Source: DASUBN01 sp964584665
GTDB lineage: Bacteria > Pseudomonadota > Gammaproteobacteria > Natronospirales > REEB76
Length of the DNA: 64,000 nt
NCBI GenBank assembly: GCA_964584665.1
Contig: CAZPAO010000008.1
Location: 1 to 64,000 of the forward strand
Reading direction: 5' to 3'
The position numbers and the translations under genes are program-made. Below the pieces are notes generated by a model. It did no database searches. It saw only the letters and a list, made by a program, of their open reading frames with translations, and was not told where the DNA came from. How positions within the stretch are numbered: the stretch's first letter is position 1; each line of letters starts with the position of its first letter. Below, one piece after another: positions 59,681 to 64,000 of the stretch.

Positions 59681-60634
59681 GTGGCCACAGGCAAGATGAT
59701 GGTCTTCGCGGGGAACGCCAACCCGCAGCTGGCGCATAAGATCGCCGCGCGCCTGCAGTTGCCTCTCGGCAAGGCCCAGGTCAACCGCTTCAGCGACGGC
59801 GAAGTGGCGATCGAGCTGATGGAGAACGTGCGCGGACGCGACGTCTTCATCGTGCAGTCGACCTGCCCGCCCACCAACGACAACCTCATGGAGTTGCTGG
59901 TGATGGCGGACGCGCTCAGGCGCGCGAGCGCCGGGCGCATAACCGCGGTGGTGCCGTACTTCGGCTACGCGCGGCAGGACCGGCGCCAGCGCGCGGCGCG
60001 GGTGCCGATCACGGCGAAGCTGGTGGCGAACCTGATGGTCTCCTCCGGCGTGAATCGGGTGCTGACGGTGGACCTGCACGCGGACCAGATACAGGGATTC
60101 TTCGACATCCCGGTGGACAACGTGTATGCGTCGCCGGTATTGCTGGGCGACGTGTGGAAGCAGAAGTTCGATGACCTGATCGTGGTGTCGCCGGACGTGG
60201 GCGGCGTGGTTCGCGCCCGGGCGCTGGCAAAGCGCCTCGACGACGCGGACCTGGCGATCATCGACAAGCGCCGTCCGCGCCCGAACGAGGCGCAGGTGAT
60301 GAACATCATCGGCGAGGTGACGGGCAAGACCTGCGTCATCGTCGACGACCTGGTGGATACAGCGGGCACCCTGTGCATCGCCGCCAAGGCCCTGAAGGAC
60401 CAGGGCGCCACCAAGGTGCTGGCCTACATCACCCACCCGGTGCTGTCGGGCAAGGCGGTCGCCAACATAGACGGGTCGGTGCTGGACGAGCTGGTGGTGA
60501 CGGACACCATCCCGCTGCGCGGCGGGGCCGAGAACTGCAAGCGCATACGCCAGTTGAGCATCGCGGAGCTCCTGGCGGAGACCATGCGCCGGGTGAGCGA
60601 CGAGGAATCGGTCTCCTCGCTCTACGTCGATTGA
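59681..60634 (+). CDS. prs: Ribose-phosphate pyrophosphokinase
   Basis: A 317-residue class I PRPP synthase. MMVFAGNANPQLAHKIAARL, YFGYARQDRRQRAARVPITA with the ATP-binding flexible loop, VDLHADQIQGFF and the PRPP-binding loop CVIVDDLVDTAGTL are all present. It provides PRPP for nucleotides, histidine and NAD. GTG 59681 is the start with AGGGGG 4 nt upstream, a strong site. Confidence 0.97.
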   Translation: MATGKMMVFAGNANPQLAHKIAARLQLPLGKAQVNRFSDGEVAIELMENVRGRDVFIVQSTCPPTNDNLMELLVMADALRRASAGRITAVVPYFGYARQDRRQRAARVPITAKLVANLMVSSGVNRVLTVDLHADQIQGFFDIPVDNVYASPVLLGDVWKQKFDDLIVVSPDVGGVVRARALAKRLDDADLAIIDKRRPRPNEAQVMNIIGEVTGKTCVIVDDLVDTAGTLCIAAKALKDQGATKVLAYITHPVLSGKAVANIDGSVLDELVVTDTIPLRGGAENCKRIRQLSIAELLAETMRRVSDEESVSSLYVD

Positions 60635-60719
60635 GTTTTTTCCGGCGGCCCAGTCCGCCGGGATTCGAGTCCAGCCCAGGTCGCGGGGCTGGTTATGCAA
60701 CAGTGACGGAGTAAAGAAA

Positions 60720-61472
60720 ATGGCCATCAGTTTCAATTTGAGCGCCGAGCTCAGGAGCGATAAGGGGAAAGGTGCGAGCCGCCGCCTGCGTCGCCTGGGT
60801 AAGGTGCCTGGCATCCTGTACGGCGCCGGCGAAGGCCCCGTTCAGCTCAGCTTCAACCACAACGAAGTCCAGAACAGCCTCTCGCATGAGGCGTTCTACT
60901 CGCACATCCTGAAGATCAAGGTGGGCAAGGAAGAGCACCAGGCGATCATCAAGGACCTGCAGCGGCATCCCGCCAAGCCGGTCATCATGCACCTGGACTT
61001 CCTGCGCGTTAAGGACGACATCGAGATCCGCGTGCATGTGCCGCTGCACTTCAAGAACGAGAAGGAAGCCGTGGGCGTCAAGACCCAGGGCGGCGTGGTC
61101 TCGCACAACATGATCGAAGTCGAGATCGCCTGCTTGCCGCGCTACCTGCCGGAGTTCATCGAGGTGGACGTCATCGCCCTGGAACTCAACAAGGCGCTGC
61201 ACCTGTCCGACCTCAAGCTCCCCGAAGGCGTGCGCGTGGTGCAGCTCGCTTACGGCGAAGAGCACAACCTGCCCGTGGTCTCCATCCATCACCCGCGTGT
61301 CGAGGTGGAGGAAGAGCCCGTGGCTGCCGCGGCTACTGCGGAAGGCGCTGCTGCGCCGGCCGAAGGCGCTGCTGCCGCTCCGGCAGGCGACGCGAAGGCT
61401 GGCGATGCCAAGGCCCCGGCTGCTGCCGGCGGCAAGGCACCGGCCGCCGACAAGGGCAAGGACAAGAAGTAA
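60720..61472 (+). CDS. rplY: 50S ribosomal protein L25 (general stress protein Ctc form)
   Basis: A 250-residue L25 of the long, two-domain type. ELRSDKGKGASRRLRRLGKVPGILYG is the 5S rRNA-binding N-terminal domain and IEVEIACLPRYLPEFIEVDV the C-terminal beta domain. After residue about 205 follows a 45-residue Ala/Pro/Lys/Gly tail (AAAATAEGAAAPAEGAA), low-complexity. The 85-nt leader after prs holds two stem-loops (CCGGCGG with CCGCCGG; CCAGCCC with GGGCTGG), possibly autoregulatory. Confidence 0.95.
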   Translation: MAISFNLSAELRSDKGKGASRRLRRLGKVPGILYGAGEGPVQLSFNHNEVQNSLSHEAFYSHILKIKVGKEEHQAIIKDLQRHPAKPVIMHLDFLRVKDDIEIRVHVPLHFKNEKEAVGVKTQGGVVSHNMIEVEIACLPRYLPEFIEVDVIALELNKALHLSDLKLPEGVRVVQLAYGEEHNLPVVSIHHPRVEVEEEPVAAAATAEGAAAPAEGAAAAPAGDAKAGDAKAPAAAGGKAPAADKGKDKK

Positions 61473-61478
61473 ACGTGC

Positions 61479-61501
61479 GGCGGCGCCCTGCGGGCGCCGC
61501 C
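61479..61501 (+). other. GC-rich hairpin abutting the pth start codon
   Basis: GGCGGCGCCC and GGGCGCCGCC pair over 10 bp around TGC in the gap between rplY and pth, ending 1 nt before the first pth ATG. There is no U-tract, so rather than terminating it may reduce read-through or restrict translation from ATG 61503; ATG 61518 would be free. Confidence 0.5.
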
Positions 61502-61502
61502 C

Positions 61503-62153
61503 ATGTCTTCCTGGCCCATGGCAGCTTCAATACAGCTCGTGGTCGGCCTCGGGAATCCCGGGGCCGATTACGTTATGACCCGTCACAATGCCGGCTGGTG
61601 GTTCGTGGACGCATTGGCGCGCGCCCACGGCGGCAGCTTCAGCGCGGAGCGCAAGTTCAGCGGCGACGTGTGCCGGGTGAGCATCGGCGGGCATGACGTG
61701 CGGCTGCTGAAGCCCACCACGTTCATGAACCGCAGCGGGCAGTCAGTGAAGGCGCTGTCGGCCTACCTCAAGGTGCCTGTCGAGGGCATCCTGGTGGCCC
61801 ACGACGACCTGGACCTGCCTTTCGGCACGGTGCGCCTGAAGAAGGGCGGCGGTTCCGGCGGCCATAACGGCCTCAAGGACATCACGGCCCACATGGGCGA
61901 GAACTACATGCGTGTCCGCTTCGGCATCGCGCACCCGGCGGGCTCCCGCGACGTGATCGACTACGTGCTGGAACGAGCTGGACGTGAGGAAGAGACGGCC
62001 ATCATGGAGGGCATCGGCGCCACCGTGGAAGCCATGCCCCAGCTGCTGGACGGTCATTTCGACAAGGTCATGCAGGCCTTGCACAGCCGCGGCGTGGTGC
62101 CGCGCAACAAACGCAACAAGACCGGTGAAGACGACGCCGTACCCGGCGCCTGA
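61503..62153 (+). CDS. pth: Peptidyl-tRNA hydrolase
   Basis: A 216-residue enzyme releasing tRNA from stalled peptidyl-tRNA. LVVGLGNPGADYVMTRHNAGWWFVD contains the catalytic histidine, and PTTFMNRSGQSVKAL and VAHDDLDLPFGTVRLKKGGGSGGHNGL the substrate groove. The start may be ATG 61503 or 61518; family proteins usually begin a few residues before the first strand, fitting the second. The C-terminal extension (RGVVPRNKRNKTGEDD) is basic. Confidence 0.96.
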   Translation: MSSWPMAASIQLVVGLGNPGADYVMTRHNAGWWFVDALARAHGGSFSAERKFSGDVCRVSIGGHDVRLLKPTTFMNRSGQSVKALSAYLKVPVEGILVAHDDLDLPFGTVRLKKGGGSGGHNGLKDITAHMGENYMRVRFGIAHPAGSRDVIDYVLERAGREEETAIMEGIGATVEAMPQLLDGHFDKVMQALHSRGVVPRNKRNKTGEDDAVPGA

Positions 62154-62174
62154 TCCCCGGCCACAGAGAACATC

Positions 62175-63266
62175 ATGGGCATCAAATGCGGAATCGTCGG
62201 CCTGCCGAACGTCGGCAAGTCGACCCTCTTCAACGCACTCACCAAGGCGGGCATCGCCGCGGAGAACTACCCGTTCTGCACCATCGACCCCAACGTGGGC
62301 GTGGTGGCGGTACCGGACCCGCGCCTGGGCGAGCTCTCGGGCATCGTGAAGCCCCAGAAGCTGGTGCCGGCAGCGGTGGAGTTCGTGGACATCGCCGGGC
62401 TCGTGGCCGGCGCCTCCAAGGGCGAGGGCTTGGGCAACCAGTTCCTCTCCCACATCCGTGAGACCGACGCTATCGCCCACGTGGTGCGCTGCTTCGAGAA
62501 CGGCGATGTGGTGCACGTCTCCGGCAAGGTGGACCCGCTCTCAGACATCGAGACCATCAACACCGAGCTTGCGCTCGCCGACCTGGAGGCCGTGAGCCGC
62601 GGCGTGGAGCGTAACGCCAAGGTCGCCAAGTCCGGCGACAAGGATGCCATCGCCCGGCAGAAGGTGCTGGAGGCCATGAAGGCCCAGCTCGACCAGGCCA
62701 AGCCGGCCCGGGGCCTCAAGCTCTCGCCGGAAGAGCGCGCCATGGTGCGCGAGTTTAACCTCATCACCCTGAAACCCACCCTCTACGTCGCCAACGTGGA
62801 TGAGCACGGTTTCGAGAACAACCCGCTGCTGGACAAGGTTAAGGCTCTGGCCGCCTCGGAAGGCAGCGAGGTAGTGGCGGTCTGCGCCGCCATGGAGGCG
62901 GAGATCGCCCAGCTGCAGGATGCGGACAAGGCGGACTTCCTGAAGGACATGGGCCTCACGGAGCCGGGTCTTAACCGGGTGATCCGCACCGGTTACAAGC
63001 TCTTGGGGCTGGAGACTTACTTCACCGCGGGCGAGAAGGAAGTGCGGGCCTGGACCGTGCGCAAGGGCGCCACCGCGCCCCAGGCGGCGGGGGTGATCCA
63101 CACCGATTTCGAGAAGGGCTTCATCCGAGCGGAAGTGGTGGCCTACAAGGACTTCATCGCCTGCAAGGGTGAGGCCGGTGCCAAGGAAGCGGGCAAGTGG
63201 CGGCTGGAAGGCAAGGAATACATCGTCCAGGAAGGCGATGTCATGCACTTCAGGTTCAATGTCTAA
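62175..63266 (+). CDS. ychF: Redox-responsive ATPase/GTPase YchF (OLA1)
   Basis: A 363-residue Obg-related P-loop protein that prefers ATP. G1 GLPNVGKSTLFNALTKAG, G3 DIAGLVAGASKGEGLGNQFL and the atypical G4 NVDEHG are visible, then the TGS domain ending EYIVQEGDVMHFRFNV. It is 21 bp after pth, the common pth-ychF pair. Function involves ribosome association and oxidative-stress response. Confidence 0.97.
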   Translation: MGIKCGIVGLPNVGKSTLFNALTKAGIAAENYPFCTIDPNVGVVAVPDPRLGELSGIVKPQKLVPAAVEFVDIAGLVAGASKGEGLGNQFLSHIRETDAIAHVVRCFENGDVVHVSGKVDPLSDIETINTELALADLEAVSRGVERNAKVAKSGDKDAIARQKVLEAMKAQLDQAKPARGLKLSPEERAMVREFNLITLKPTLYVANVDEHGFENNPLLDKVKALAASEGSEVVAVCAAMEAEIAQLQDADKADFLKDMGLTEPGLNRVIRTGYKLLGLETYFTAGEKEVRAWTVRKGATAPQAAGVIHTDFEKGFIRAEVVAYKDFIACKGEAGAKEAGKWRLEGKEYIVQEGDVMHFRFNV

Positions 63267-63287
63267 GCAGGGGAGTCACCCACGTCC

Positions 63288-63316
63288 TTGACTGGGAAGG
63301 GGAAAAAACCGAGAAT
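63288..63316 (+). promoter_or_regulatory. Promoter for tRNA-Met
   Basis: TTGACT (5 of 6) at 63288, a 17-bp spacer, and GAGAAT (4 of 6) at 63311, followed by GCGCCCC, a GC-rich discriminator like those of stringently controlled tRNA promoters. The predicted transcription start is about 17 nt before the tRNA. Confidence 0.6.
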
Positions 63317-63340
63317 CTGCGCCCCTGCAGATCGTCTAAT

Positions 63341-63417
63341 GGCTACGTAGCTCAGCTGGTTAGAGCGCGGCACTCATAATGCTGAGGTCGGTGGTTCGAG
63401 TCCACCCGTAGCCACCA
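63341..63417 (+). tRNA. tRNA-Met (anticodon CAT), elongator type
   Basis: A 77-nt gene with acceptor GGCTACG/CGTAGCC and encoded ACCA, D-arm GCTCAGCTGGTTAGAGC, anticodon stem CGGCA/TGCTG (one G-U) around CTCATAA, and T-arm GGTGGTTCGAGTCCACC. The first acceptor pair G-C marks it as elongator rather than initiator. Its 3' region is partly repeated twice downstream. Confidence 0.96.
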
Positions 63418-63460
63418 TATTTAATAATGTTTGAAAGTAGAGGTTGGTCCATTAGTCGGA

Positions 63461-63595
63461 CCGACCTCAGCATTATTCCTGATATAAGGTCGGTGGTTCG
63501 TCGGCCAAATGCACATCGTGAGCATTTGGCCTGTCCAGGGTAGGCATCCTGCCTACCCGCGTGGCGCAGTGCGCCACGCCCACCCGTAGCCACCA
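63461..63595 (+). repeat. tRNA-derived hairpin repeat unit 1
   Basis: The unit contains hairpin A (63461-63493, outer arms CCGACCT/AGGTCGG, loop TCCTG), TGGTTCG from the tRNA T-arm, TC, hairpin B (63503-63531, 29 nt, arms GGCCAAATGC and GCATTTGGCC), TGTCCA, hairpin C (63538-63558, arms GGGTAGGCA and TGCCTACCC, loop TCC), hairpin D (63559-63579, arms GCGTGGCGC and GCGCCACGC) and CCACCCGTAGCCACCA, the exact tRNA-Met 3' end. The three hairpins thus replace part of the T-loop. The first 16 nt are an inverted copy of tRNA positions 63376-63391. Confidence 0.9.
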
Positions 63596-63642
63596 TTTAA
63601 GCAAAGTAATTCAGGCTGAATTTTCCATTCTTTCATCGACCA

Positions 63643-63775
63643 CCGACCTCGCCATTTTTGAATGCTGAGGTCGGAGGTTCGTCGGCAAGCTACGCGTCCG
63701 GCTCCGCTTGCCTGTCCTGGGCAGCCATCCCTGGCTGCCCGCGCGAGGCTTCGCCTCGCGCCCACCCGTAGCCAC
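63643..63775 (+). repeat. tRNA-derived hairpin repeat unit 2
   Basis: Same plan as unit 1, about 180 nt on: hairpin A (63643-63674, arms CCGACCTC and GAGGTCGG), AGGTTCG, TC, hairpin B (63684-63712, 29 nt, arms GGCAAGC and GCTTGCC), TGTCCT, hairpin C (63719-63740, arms GGGCAGCCA and TGGCTGCCC), hairpin D (63741-63761, arms GCGCGAGGC and GCCTCGCGC), and CCACCCGTAGCCAC. The tRNA-like part AATGCTGAGGTCGGAGGTTCG starts at 63661. The spacers before the two units (63418-63460 and 63596-63642) are AT-richer and show no gene. Confidence 0.9.
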
Positions 63776-63782
63776 GGATAAA

Positions 63783-64000
63783 TCACTTTCCTGAGGCGGA
63801 GTCGGAAGATTCCAGCTTCTGAGAAGAAGTAGGCGTCTGAACCTTGAGCATCGCGCCGAGGCGGCGCATCTCGGCGCCTGCCTGGGCGCGGTCGAAGTCA
63901 GGTGACCGGGCCTGCGCCAGCAGGTTGCGCATGAGGCGGATCCAGGTGGCGGGGTGCTGATCAGGCTCCGATGCGCCAAACACTCTCCGATGCAGGTAGT
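63783..64000 (-). CDS. C-terminal fragment of an unrecognised protein at the window edge
   Basis: A minus-strand frame is open from the window edge to a TGA at 63783, giving about 71 residues that read YLHRRVFGASEPDQHPATW, IRLMRNLLAQARSPDFDRAQ, AGAEMRRLGAMLKVQ and a Ser/Thr/Lys-rich tail. High GC at third positions and the amphipathic helical middle (RLMRNLLAQARSPDFDRA) suggest real coding sequence. I do not recognise the family. A GTG at 63983 could start a short version, but continuation beyond the edge is more likely. Confidence 0.5.
   Translation of the reverse strand, partial: YLHRRVFGASEPDQHPATWIRLMRNLLAQARSPDFDRAQAGAEMRRLGAMLKVQTPTSSQKLESSDSASGK

Noticed and set aside
63487..63595. 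Second tRNA-Met gene or pseudogene
   Set aside because: Only the T-arm and acceptor 3' strand are present; D-arm, anticodon arm and 5' acceptor are missing, so it is a tail repeat rather than a tRNA gene.
63360..63779. Short open frames in the tRNA-Met downstream region
   Set aside because: They translate through the tRNA and perfect hairpins, change frame between repeat units and show no protein-like composition.
63421..63780. CRISPR array or integron attC sites downstream of tRNA-Met
   Set aside because: There are only two units, separated by about 180 nt with tRNA sequence at their ends; no constant repeat of 25-40 nt with unique spacers, and no attC core motifs are present.

Overview
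The window is GC-rich (roughly 63-65% by eye), densely coded chromosome from a gammaproteobacterium. The gene orders mreBCD-mrdA-rodA-mltB-rlpA-dac-ybeD-lipB-lipA next to gatCAB, lptD-surA-pdxA-rsmA-apaG-apaH with divergent amgK-murU, and lolB-ispE-tRNA-Gln-prs-rplY-pth-ychF, together with a kynurenine operon and reverse transsulfuration genes, point to the Xanthomonadales/Nevskiales side of the class. That placement is an inference from synteny. I see no rRNA, insertion sequence, prophage or CRISPR array.

Layout. 1-8 kb: a partial DUF255 thioredoxin-fold protein, rlmI, lgt-thyA, a secreted phosphoesterase behind a Pho-box-like site, a di-heme cytochrome c peroxidase, csaA and folA. 7.9-16.9 kb (minus): a ten-gene overlapping operon for the meta-cleavage kynurenine pathway (kmo, kynU, 3-hydroxyanthranilate dioxygenase, ACMS decarboxylase, aminomuconate semialdehyde dehydrogenase, RidA-type aminomuconate deaminase, a putative formamidase) that also carries an SDR without the usual catalytic residues, an unrecognised 122-residue protein and a sulfotransferase. 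16.9-24.2 kb: apaH-apaG, usp, rsmA-pdxA-surA-lptD. 24.3-26 kb: the murein recycling pair amgK-murU. 26-37.8 kb (minus): lipoate synthesis, D-amino acid aminotransferase, PBP5-type carboxypeptidase and the Rod elongation complex. 38-42 kb: gatCAB and hslO. 42-56 kb: a large protease/propeller/barrel protein, moeB, marC, ppiase, prmC, cbs-cgl, small membrane and lipoproteins, prfA-hemA. 56-63 kb: TPR lipoprotein-lolB-ispE-tRNA-Gln-prs-rplY-pth-ychF, then tRNA-Met.

The most unusual content is non-coding. Downstream of tRNA-Met (63418-63782) two tandem units, about 178-180 nt apart, each carry the 3' part of the tRNA interrupted in its T-loop by three strong hairpins whose stems differ in sequence but remain complementary. 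Two 95-nt multi-hairpin cassettes with related geometry lie directly upstream of, and run into, the start codons of the lipoprotein genes mltB and rlpA. They too are collinear and show compensated stem changes. All four copies contain the dinucleotide TC followed by a hairpin of exactly 29 nt. I treat these as one candidate family of structured repeats of unknown function.

Most protein calls rest on recognisable motifs and conserved neighbours. Starts were adjusted where a ribosome binding site, signal peptide or gene overlap argued for a different codon; several GTG/TTG starts are proposed.
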